From Candidatus Aenigmatarchaeota archaeon (GTDB lineage: Archaea > Aenigmatarchaeota > Aenigmatarchaeia > QMZS01), in assembly GCA_003663295.1 (NCBI GenBank), contig QMZS01000043.1, positions 1 to 7,341 on the forward strand: a stretch of DNA of 7,341 bases. The letters run 5' to 3'. Position numbers and translations under genes: made by a program. Every line of letters begins with the position of its first letter. Within the stretch, counting starts at the first letter, position 1. Shown one piece after another: positions 1 to 4,649 of this stretch. The notes beneath the pieces are model-generated. The model was not told the DNA's origin and ran no database searches. It was given only the letters and a program-made list of their open reading frames with translations.

Positions 1-463
1 AAGAAGGGGTTAGACCAATAAAAAATGCTGTAAATAACCCAGCTTTATTTGAATATAATTCTTTTCCAATGAAAAATGCGGGAAAAACTGAAAGAGCCGC
101 AATAATTGCAGGGAACCAGAATAGAAACCTGTAAAATTCAATTCCTGTCAGAGCATTTGCCAATTTATAAGAATAAGCAGCGGAATAGGGTAAAAAGGAA
201 TGAACAAAACTATGTGGTTCTGGGTAGGTTCTTAAATAATCAATTCCCGCATCTCCTTCAACAATATTTTTAGTCATCCTATACCAGTAATGAGGGTCAG
301 CAGCAAGCAGGTAAGGCTCATCCACAGTCGCCAATCTGACAAAAAGACTTAAATAAAAAATTCCAATCAAGATTAATAGAGAAATTGCTGTTTTGTGTTT
401 AATTAGGATTTTAAATGTTTTTGAAAAATCAAATGAAATCTCTACATTTTCGTCCTTTGCCAT
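1..463 (-). CDS. aglB: STT3/AglB oligosaccharyltransferase, N-terminal part (partial)
   Basis: This is the first 154 codons of a membrane protein that continues past the left edge. I translated it by hand from the ATG at 463-461, which an in-frame TAA two codons upstream fixes as the start. The protein opens with about 25 polar residues, then a hydrophobic helix (about 27-43). Next comes an extracytoplasmic loop containing AADPHYWYRMT (54-64) and a TYPEPHSF stretch (79-86), followed by further hydrophobic helices from about 110. An Asp-Pro followed by Tyr-Arg just after the first helix is typical of the first acidic motif of the STT3/AglB/PglB (GT66) family, where the Asp helps bind the catalytic metal. 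Family members move lipid-linked oligosaccharide to Asn in secreted proteins, on the outer face of the membrane. The WWDYG motif would lie beyond the window. The gene stands alone here, 143 bp from its neighbour. The family call is fairly firm; activity cannot be judged from this fragment. Confidence 0.85.
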   Translation of the reverse strand, partial: MAKDENVEISFDFSKTFKILIKHKTAISLLILIGIFYLSLFVRLATVDEPYLLAADPHYWYRMTKNIVEGDAGIDYLRTYPEPHSFVHSFLPYSAAYSYKLANALTGIEFYRFLFWFPAIIAALSVFPAFFIGKELYSNKAGLFTAFFIGLTPS

Positions 464-471
464 AAATTACT

Positions 472-486
472 AAATTTAAATTTAAC
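472..486 (-). promoter_or_regulatory. Possible TATA element for the STT3/AglB gene
   Basis: Read on the minus strand, GTTAAATTTAAATTT lies about 10-23 bases before the ATG at 463. No Shine-Dalgarno-like purine run is visible, so a leaderless or near-leaderless transcript is plausible. The surrounding 464-606 gap is uniformly AT-rich and holds no gene that I can support. The exact TATA position is uncertain because two TTTAAA-like blocks overlap. Confidence 0.3.
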
Positions 487-606
487 TATTTCCCAAATAT
501 TAGGCATTATAACTAATTTTTAGTTTTAAAAATAACAGGAATGCTCTATTTTACGCCAATCAAATTCAATTTGAAGTTAACGAAAATATTCAGGTATTTA
601 ATATAT

Positions 607-1749
607 TTATCTTCCAGCAACAAGTTCAATAACATCACCGGTTTTTAATTTATGTTCTTTCCCTATTCTTTGTTTAGTCTTTACATCTATTGCTGTTATG
701 AATTTTTTCCCAAAATCCTCATGAATTTTGTAAGCAAAATCCAGGGCTGTGGAGTCTCTGGGCATCAAGAAAACATCAGGGAGAACATTTCCATCTTTAT
801 CAGAAAGTTTTTTTACGCCTCCAGGGAAAACCACGATATATTTTAGAATATCAAACACCGCACCGTTGATAACTTTCTGGACTCCGGTGATCTCAAATTT
901 TTTCAGGAGGGTTCTTATTCTTTCAAGACCGATTCTTTGATTATCAGTTACTTCGCCGATAATTTCAAAATCTTTGTCCCCGGGAATATATTTTATCAAA
1001 TTATGTTTTGCGGCTTCTTTTAATGCAAGTTCAGCTTCCGCAGAACAAAGTATTGCTCCGTGTTTTACTAATTCAGGAAGGTACTTTTCCGCCTCTTCTT
1101 TATCAATTTTATTTGCCGCAACTATTATTGGCAATCCTTTTTCCCTTAAGGATTTTATAAACTTCTCTTTATCTTCATCATTCCAATTATTTACTTTTTC
1201 AGTTAGCTCAAGGGTTTTTAACAGGTTCTGAATATCAGATACTGAAACGCTCAATCCTGAAAACTGTTTTGCGAGTTCCTTCACCCCAGTGACTTTTTTC
1301 CAGTTCCGGTTAAGGATTGATAAAAACCAGTGATTTATTTCATATTCAAGAAACTCTATATCCTCCATTGGATTATGTTCTATGCATTCTCTTCCCTCGC
1401 CATCTGTTGTGCCGCTTGCATCAACAACATGGATTAAGCAATCTGCTTGCCTTAAATCATCAAGAAACTTATTCCCCATCCCCCTACCTTCATGAGCACC
1501 GGGCACAATGCCCGCAACATCAATTAATTCAACCGGAACAAATCTATTCCCATCAATGCAATAACCCTGCCTTGGATTGCATTTTACATTAAAGAATTTC
1601 TCAACGCATTCCACTCTTGCGTAACCAAACCCTATATTTGGCTGGATTGTTGTGAAAGGAAAATTTCCTATTTTTGCGTCAAGGAGAGTTGCCGCCCTGA
1701 AGAAAGTGGATTTTCCTGAACTGGGTTTCCCCACAAGACCTATTTTCAT
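607..1749 (-). CDS. Ygr210/YchF-type Obg-family GTPase with C-terminal TGS domain
   Basis: This 380-residue cytoplasmic P-loop GTPase is full length for its family. G motifs are visible in order: G1 GKPSSGKST (7-15), a Thr pair for G2 (33-34), G3 DVAG (77-80) followed by the glycine-rich GAHEGRGMGN (84-93), G4 NKID (213-216) and G5 SAE (236-238). A TGS domain covers about 305-380 and ends in the usual GDVIELVAG. The glycine-rich run after G3 and the archaeal context fit the Ygr210 subfamily of Obg-like GTPases, often labelled YchF in automated annotation. True YchF/OLA1 proteins carry an altered G4 (NxxE) and prefer ATP. This one keeps Asn-Lys-x-Asp, so GTP is the expected substrate. Obg-like proteins are linked to ribosome function; the exact role of the archaeal group is poorly known. 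The ATG at 1749 begins directly with the first beta strand. The upstream neighbour ends 39 bp away, with a possible TATA element in between. Confidence 0.93.
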   Translation of the reverse strand: MKIGLVGKPSSGKSTFFRAATLLDAKIGNFPFTTIQPNIGFGYARVECVEKFFNVKCNPRQGYCIDGNRFVPVELIDVAGIVPGAHEGRGMGNKFLDDLRQADCLIHVVDASGTTDGEGRECIEHNPMEDIEFLEYEINHWFLSILNRNWKKVTGVKELAKQFSGLSVSVSDIQNLLKTLELTEKVNNWNDEDKEKFIKSLREKGLPIIVAANKIDKEEAEKYLPELVKHGAILCSAEAELALKEAAKHNLIKYIPGDKDFEIIGEVTDNQRIGLERIRTLLKKFEITGVQKVINGAVFDILKYIVVFPGGVKKLSDKDGNVLPDVFLMPRDSTALDFAYKIHEDFGKKFITAIDVKTKQRIGKEHKLKTGDVIELVAGR

Positions 1750-1761
1750 TATTAATTTACA

Positions 1762-1776
1762 GATAAATTGATAAAC
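1762..1776 (-). promoter_or_regulatory. Possible TATA element for the Obg-family GTPase gene
   Basis: On the minus strand, GTTTATCAATTTATC lies about 13-27 bases before the ATG at 1749, in the 39-bp gap after the upstream gene. No Shine-Dalgarno sequence is present. It could give a leaderless transcript, but read-through from the upstream gene is equally possible. Confidence 0.28.
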
Positions 1777-1788
1777 TGTGGATTTGGA

Positions 1789-2613
1789 TTATAAAAGAGC
1801 ATCTACTTTTTCAACTGATTCTTTATTCCCTTTCATTGCAAGTTCACAAAACTGGACAGCATCATCAAGATTAATATTGCCGGCTTGATAAGAATCTTTC
1901 AGGCTTTCATCAAGAGGACGTTCTTTTATTTCATCCATATTACCAACATAACAAAGAACCTCCCATAATCCTTTATCAGCGCCGTAGGAATGCGGTTTCA
2001 TTTTATTAAGAACAAAATCATTCTCCTCAAGATTCCCAATACATTCAACATTATTAATTATGCTCCCGCTTCCTTTGTCATTTTCCCCATATATCCGCGT
2101 ATTAATATTCATATCTACTTTTAACTGAGATTCCAAATTAGGCAGTTCTCTGAGGAGTTGATTAATTTCTTTAGTTTTTTGGTCGCTAAATAATCTAAAA
2201 TTTCTGACTGGATCCCTTGCCTCAATTGAACCTGCTGTGTAATCGGATATATGCACCCTGGTTGCCGGCTCTGTAATTCGTCTTAAAACATTGCCAATAT
2301 ACTTTATATCGCTTTCCGGAACAATCTTCTGGGGATATAAACCAACATTTACATTTGAAGTAATTTCATATTTATCCGCATCATCCACCATTTTTTCTAA
2401 TTCTGGTTTAATATTTGAAGGATAAGCGTTTTTCACAACCTTAGGCAACTTATCAAAAAGAATATATAATTGTTCTCCTGAAACCAAAGGTTCTTCTCCT
2501 GAAACCAAAGGTTCTTCCCCAGCAACATTTCTTACATTTAATTCATTAAACCCATATCCTTCTTCTAATCTGTGAATGGCTGCAAAATATTTTCCTACTT
2601 CCGCATCTTCCAT
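1789..2613 (-). CDS. Unrecognised soluble protein with a duplicated GEEPLVS heptapeptide
   Basis: I do not recognise a family. The product has 274 residues when started at the ATG at 2613. A TTG two codons upstream (2619) extends the frame, but the ATG sits about 24 bases from a good TATA element, so I prefer it. No signal peptide or membrane helix is visible; the protein is acidic and probably cytoplasmic. Near the N-terminus two perfect copies of GEEPLVS (32-38 and 39-45) are followed by a partial third GEQ. The rest is mixed alpha/beta-looking sequence with an Asn/Gly-rich region (about 175-190) and a helical, acidic C-terminus. It has no visible enzyme motif. It precedes the GTPase gene on the same strand by 39 bp, so cotranscription is possible, but that alone does not suggest a role. 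It diverges from the pilin-like gene on the other side. Confidence 0.7.
   Translation of the reverse strand: MEDAEVGKYFAAIHRLEEGYGFNELNVRNVAGEEPLVSGEEPLVSGEQLYILFDKLPKVVKNAYPSNIKPELEKMVDDADKYEITSNVNVGLYPQKIVPESDIKYIGNVLRRITEPATRVHISDYTAGSIEARDPVRNFRLFSDQKTKEINQLLRELPNLESQLKVDMNINTRIYGENDKGSGSIINNVECIGNLEENDFVLNKMKPHSYGADKGLWEVLCYVGNMDEIKERPLDESLKDSYQAGNINLDDAVQFCELAMKGNKESVEKVDALL
2473..2514. repeat. Perfect 21-bp tandem duplication (two copies)
   Basis: The block TTCTCCTGAAACCAAAGGTTC at 2473-2493 is followed at once by an identical copy at 2494-2514; a degenerate start of a third copy (TTCCCC) follows. The 21-bp unit keeps the reading frame and encodes the GEEPLVS repeat. Identity at every base, including synonymous positions, points to a recent duplication. 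Confidence 0.9.
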
Positions 2614-2632
2614 AAACAAAATTCAATTAAAA

Positions 2633-2640
2633 TTTAAATA
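2633..2640 (-). promoter_or_regulatory. TATA box for the unrecognised soluble protein gene
   Basis: TATTTAAA on the minus strand is centred about 24 bases before the ATG at 2613. This is the spacing expected if transcription starts at or next to the start codon (leaderless mRNA). The bases between show no Shine-Dalgarno motif. The same spacing recurs at other genes in this window. Confidence 0.5.
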
Positions 2641-2681
2641 GGTTATTATCTTTGGATAATTAACGCAAAGTTCATGAATTA

Positions 2682-2690
2682 TCTATAATT
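2682..2690 (+). promoter_or_regulatory. TATA-like element for the pilin-like gene
   Basis: TCTATAATT is centred about 24 bases before the ATG at 2710, again with no Shine-Dalgarno sequence in between. It is the plus-strand counterpart of the divergent promoter that serves the gene ending at 1789. Confidence 0.45.
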
Positions 2691-2709
2691 GCACTGAAGT
2701 AATTATATT

Positions 2710-3012
2710 ATGCGCGGATACTTTTTCTCTCTTGAAGTTTTGATTGCTGTGGTGATGATATTATTTCCTTTGCTAACAATCAGCGGTCAGCCAATGGAAC
2801 TTGATAACAGAAATGAAAAAATATATGAAGGTTTGGAACTGATTGAATCTAATAATGGCTTGGAAGTTGGCAATACCGAACTGGAAAATAAACTCGAGAA
2901 AATCATTGGCTTTGATATATCGGTTTCTTCAGATTGCAAAGACCAAAGAATTGTTAATTATCTTGTTGTTTCTGGGGTTGATGGGTTTAGGATAATTAAG
3001 GTCTGTTATTGA
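2710..3012 (+). CDS. Archaeal type IV pilin-like protein, single membrane helix
   Basis: This is a 100-residue protein with the layout of a small archaeal pilin-like or class III signal-peptide protein. A very short positive N-terminus (MRGY) leads into FFSLE (5-9) and a hydrophobic helix (about 8-25). In archaeal prepilins the pattern after the cleavage site is Q/x-x-S-x-E; here FFSLE fits with Phe5 at +1, Ser7 at +3 and Glu9 at +5, so EppA/PibD-type cleavage after Tyr4 is possible but unproven. The rest, about 75 residues, would lie outside the membrane and holds two cysteines (76 and 99) that could pair. No other pilus gene (ATPase, platform protein, peptidase) is in the window, so this could be an orphan pseudopilin or simply a membrane-anchored surface protein. 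It has its own promoter and converges with the regulator gene downstream. Confidence 0.7.
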   Translation: MRGYFFSLEVLIAVVMILFPLLTISGQPMELDNRNEKIYEGLELIESNNGLEVGNTELENKLEKIIGFDISVSSDCKDQRIVNYLVVSGVDGFRIIKVCY

Positions 3013-3036
3013 AACTTGTTTTAGTGTTTATTTTAA
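3013..3036 (+). terminator. T-rich region after the pilin-like gene, possible terminator
   Basis: Directly after the stop codon the plus strand reads CTTGTTTTAGTGTTTATTTT, a run of T-tracts of the kind that ends transcription in many archaea without a hairpin. It lies in the 59-bp gap between convergent genes. In so AT-rich a genome the support is modest. Confidence 0.3.
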
Positions 3037-3071
3037 ATTACTGCAGATTCTATTTATAAAACTTTAATTAA

Positions 3072-3770
3072 CTATTTGTATTTTTCCAGTTTGCTGATTA
3101 AATTCTCTGTTGTTGAAACATAAGATAAAGCAAGAGGTATATTCTCAAGTTTTGCAATTCTCAGGGCAATCTCATCAACATTCAATATTCCATGCAATAC
3201 AACCAGACCGGGTTCAAGGTTTGTAAGTCTAATCGCAACAAGAGGGGACCTTCCTCTCTGTAGATTTGTAAATACAATGCAATGGCGATTTATCATAGAA
3301 GATAATCTGGATAATTCCAATGGAGAGAAATTCATTATTGCCTTCTTGCTATCCATCACAGAAAAACCGTAAATTAATCTGTTTTTGAATTCATAGCAAG
3401 GTTTCCCATTAATTCTCTTCAAAAAAGTATTGATTTTTATTGGCTTTTCAAACTCTTTTCTTAAAAGAATAAATGAATCAAAATCGGGGATATTATATAG
3501 AGCCACAAATTCCTTTATAATCTTTCCGCCCTTTGCTAAATCGATTTCCACCAGAGCATTTACAACCTTTTCTATCATCTTTGTGCCTGGTGATTTGCGC
3601 CTTCCTGACTCGTAATCCGAGATAACGGAGGTATTCATGCCAAGTTCCTCTGAGAGATCTGTCTGGTGGATTTGGAACAATTGCCTCCATTTCTTGATAG
3701 TTTCCCCGGGATTTCCTGAAAGAACGATTTCTCCGGCGATTTTCTTCCTCAACTCATCTACATTAGCCAT
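3072..3770 (-). CDS. XRE-family transcriptional regulator with archaeal C-terminal domain (COG1709-like)
   Basis: This 232-residue protein has an N-terminal Cro/C1-type helix-turn-helix (about 25-65). QTDLSEELGMNTSVISDYES forms the second and recognition helices, followed by the usual basic GRRKSPG. A helical linker follows. The C-terminal half (about 125-225) contains GRSPLVAIRL (173-182) and GLVVLHG (188-194), which I recognise as conserved in an archaeal group of XRE regulators with unknown ligand (COG1709-like). The C-terminal domain probably senses or dimerises; no ligand can be read from the sequence. The ATG at 3770 is the first possible Met before the HTH and has no Shine-Dalgarno sequence. 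The gene diverges from the S28e-L24e operon across only 25 bp, so autoregulation would also touch the ribosomal promoter. The target genes are not known. Confidence 0.85.
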   Translation of the reverse strand: MANVDELRKKIAGEIVLSGNPGETIKKWRQLFQIHQTDLSEELGMNTSVISDYESGRRKSPGTKMIEKVVNALVEIDLAKGGKIIKEFVALYNIPDFDSFILLRKEFEKPIKINTFLKRINGKPCYEFKNRLIYGFSVMDSKKAIMNFSPLELSRLSSMINRHCIVFTNLQRGRSPLVAIRLTNLEPGLVVLHGILNVDEIALRIAKLENIPLALSYVSTTENLISKLEKYK

Positions 3771-3797
3771 AATTAATTTTTTTTAAAGTTCTATAAT
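3768..3797. promoter_or_regulatory. Compact overlapping divergent promoters, regulator and S28e
   Basis: Only 25 bp (3771-3795) separate the two divergent ATGs. On the minus strand, ATTATAG (3791-3797) lies about 24 bases before the regulator ATG and overlaps the S28e start codon. On the plus strand, ATAATTAA (3769-3776) lies about 24 bases before the S28e ATG and overlaps the regulator start codon. If both are TATA boxes, each promoter sits on the other gene's start and the two initiation complexes would compete. A second plus-strand candidate, the T-run ending in TTTAAAG (to 3787), lies too close to the ATG for a leaderless start. This is inferred from spacing alone. Confidence 0.4.
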
Positions 3798-3975
3798 GGT
3801 AGAAGCAGCAGAAGTCATTAAGATTGTAAAAAGAGATGGTCCAAAAGGGATAAGTCTCATAAAATGCAAGCTAATGGACGGAAACCACAAAATACTGGAA
3901 AGAGCCGTAATTGGGAAGATTAAAGTTGGAGATTTTGTGTATTTGAAAGAAACTGAAATGGAGGGTGTACAATGA
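3796..3975 (+). CDS. rps28e: 30S ribosomal protein S28e
   Basis: I translated this 59-residue ORF by hand. It matches the small archaeal/eukaryotic ribosomal protein S28e, an OB-fold protein of the 30S head/platform region near the mRNA exit. Family landmarks are the start AEVIKIVKRDGPKG (5-18), IKCKLMDG (22-29) with basic residues after it, and the near-invariant C-terminal block VIGKIKVGDFVYLKETE (38-54). Archaeal S28e proteins are usually about 65-75 residues, so this one is short at the N-terminus and lacks most of the basic C-terminal tail. The stop overlaps the next start (ATGA at 3972-3975), so it forms an operon with L24e. The usual upstream partner L7Ae is absent. No Shine-Dalgarno sequence precedes the ATG, which suggests a leaderless mRNA. 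Confidence 0.92.
   Translation: MVEAAEVIKIVKRDGPKGISLIKCKLMDGNHKILERAVIGKIKVGDFVYLKETEMEGVQ
3960..3967 (+). promoter_or_regulatory. Shine-Dalgarno sequence for L24e inside the S28e gene
   Basis: GGAGGGTG ends four bases before the L24e ATG at 3972 and lies within the last codons of S28e. It is the clearest ribosome-binding site in the window. Its presence at an internal operon gene, and absence at first genes, fits a mixed leaderless/Shine-Dalgarno translation system. Confidence 0.6.
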
Positions 3976-4127
3976 GTAAGTGTTCATATTGCGGGGAAAA
4001 CATAAAAAAAGGCTCAGGGATAATGTTCATTAACAATAAAGGGCAGATATTCAATTTTTGCTCATCAAAATGCAGAAAATACTCTGCAATGAAAAGGAAG
4101 AAAGGTAAATGGGCGATTAAAGAATAG
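3972..4127 (+). CDS. rpl24e: 50S ribosomal protein L24e (zinc-binding)
   Basis: I translated this 51-residue ORF by hand. It is the archaeal L24e zinc-ribbon protein of the 50S subunit. Four cysteines in the pattern C-x2-C (4 and 7) and C-x3-C (30 and 34) would bind zinc. The family landmarks KGSGIMFINNKG (13-24) and FNFCSSKC (27-34) are present, and a short basic tail with KRKKGKW (41-47) would touch rRNA. The length is at the low end for archaeal L24e. The gene overlaps S28e by four bases (ATGA) and has a Shine-Dalgarno sequence inside S28e, so translation is probably coupled. In many archaea a nucleoside diphosphate kinase gene and an IF2 gene follow; here the operon ends and converges with a membrane-protein gene. 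Confidence 0.95.
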   Translation: MSKCSYCGENIKKGSGIMFINNKGQIFNFCSSKCRKYSAMKRKKGKWAIKE

Positions 4128-4135
4128 TAATTGGG

Positions 4136-4163
4136 TTTATTTTTATTTAGGGTTTTATTATTT
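4136..4163 (+). terminator. T-rich terminator after the S28e-L24e operon
   Basis: About 8 bases after the L24e stop the plus strand reads TTTATTTTTATTTAGGGTTTT and continues with TATTATTTC. Such serial T-tracts after a highly expressed operon are typical of archaeal intrinsic termination. The remaining bases to 4220 are AT-rich and hold no gene. Confidence 0.45.
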
Positions 4164-4220
4164 CTGATAAATTAGATTTTCCTTTTGAAATTTTATAAAC
4201 CAATTCCTAAAATGAAATAC

Positions 4221-4571
4221 TCACCGTTCGCTACGCTCACTTCGCAGCACATTCATTAGCTTTGCTAATGATGCATCATCTGAAAGATGAATGAACTGAG
4301 GGGTATCTTTTAATTGGAATTCATAAAGTTTTAATTGAGTAACTTTTCCGCCCTGTTTTTTTACATATTTTTTCACTTCTTCCAATCCTCTGCCATCGCC
4401 TACTGTGTCTATGTGTCCTCCATCGCTCCAGAATTCTCCTCCCCACAAGTCCTCTTTTAATTCCGGGAACTTGCCCAAAAGCTTAAAAACAATCACAAGG
4501 ATAAATACGTAGGAAATCAGACCTATAAAAAATTCCTCAGAATAAGGCCTGCCTTTAAATCTGAAAATCAT
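4221..4571 (-). CDS. Small single-pass membrane protein of unknown function
   Basis: I do not recognise a family. Started at the ATG at 4571, the product has 116 residues; an upstream in-frame TTG at 4613 would add 14 hydrophobic residues, but the ATG looks more natural. A short basic N-terminus (MIFRFKGRPY) leads to one membrane helix (about 14-32), then about 80 soluble residues. These include a Gly/Asp-rich turn region (DGGHIDTVGDG, 50-60) and a Lys-rich helix (about 61-76). With the positive N-terminus the soluble part would tend to lie outside the cell, though the Lys-rich segment after the helix leaves this open. The C-terminus ends in SERSER, encoded by a GC-rich string that looks unlike the rest of the gene and may be a repeat that has moved the stop codon. 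The gene converges with L24e. Coding status is likely but not certain. Confidence 0.55.
   Translation of the reverse strand: MIFRFKGRPYSEEFFIGLISYVFILVIVFKLLGKFPELKEDLWGGEFWSDGGHIDTVGDGRGLEEVKKYVKKQGGKVTQLKLYEFQLKDTPQFIHLSDDASLAKLMNVLRSERSER
4226..4246. repeat. GC-rich GTTCGCTACGCTCACTTCGC string at the gene end
   Basis: A short GC-rich string (GTTCGCTACGCTCACTTCGC, at about 4227-4246) stands out from the AT-rich surroundings and supplies the last codons and the stop context of the small membrane protein gene. It contains two TTCGC words. From general experience strings of this type recur at gene ends in unrelated genomes, but only one copy is visible here. Confidence 0.35.
4253..4289. repeat. 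Run of three adjacent palindromes/hairpins
   Basis: Three inverted repeats follow each other. TCATTAGC-ttt-GCTAATGA (4253-4271) has an 8-bp stem. ATGATGCATCAT (4268-4279) is a perfect 12-bp palindrome. CATCT-gaa-AGATG (4277-4289) has a 5-bp stem. All lie inside the 3' end of the small membrane protein gene, next to the GC-rich string, so together they form about 60 bases of secondary-structure-prone DNA. They may stop transcripts from either convergent gene or be the end of a small mobile repeat. Confidence 0.6.
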
Positions 4572-4622
4572 AAATAATTGGTATATAAAATTAGAATTTA
4601 AGATTATTCCCAATAATAACCT

Positions 4623-4630
4623 ATTATATA
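4623..4630 (+). promoter_or_regulatory. TATA box for the coiled-coil protein gene
   Basis: ATTATATA is centred about 24 bases before the ATG at 4650, with no Shine-Dalgarno sequence in between, so the transcript is probably leaderless. The element is nearly symmetrical (CTATTATATAG), so it might also drive the divergent small membrane protein gene, but its distance to that ATG (4571) would then leave a leader of about 25-30 bases. Another TATATAAAA lies at 4582-4590. Confidence 0.45.
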
Positions 4631-4649
4631 GATATGAAAATATTAAATT

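Noticed and set aside
652..1592. Several plus-strand open frames across the GTPase gene
   Set aside because: They are low-complexity antisense shadows of a clear GTPase with all motifs; none shows a domain or promoter.
2473..2514. Tandem 21-bp repeat as a CRISPR remnant
   Set aside because: The copies touch without spacers and encode an in-frame peptide.
2614..2619. TTG start extending the unrecognised soluble protein to 276 residues
   Set aside because: The ATG two codons later lies at the 24-base distance from a good TATA element; the TTG has no supporting ribosome-binding site.
3493..3690. 65-codon minus-strand frame inside the regulator gene
   Set aside because: It is an out-of-frame shadow of the HTH region, which reads as a real domain in the other frame.
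4128..4220. Possible small RNA or tRNA between L24e and the small membrane protein gene
   Set aside because: The stretch is T-rich without cloverleaf or stable stem structure; a terminator explains it better.
4226..4289. Palindrome cluster as an insertion-sequence end
   Set aside because: No transposase, no matching second end and no target-site duplication are visible in the window.
4572..4613. TTG start giving the small membrane protein 14 more residues
   Set aside because: The added stretch is AT-rich intergenic-looking sequence that contains a TATATAAAA element, and an ATG is available at 4571.
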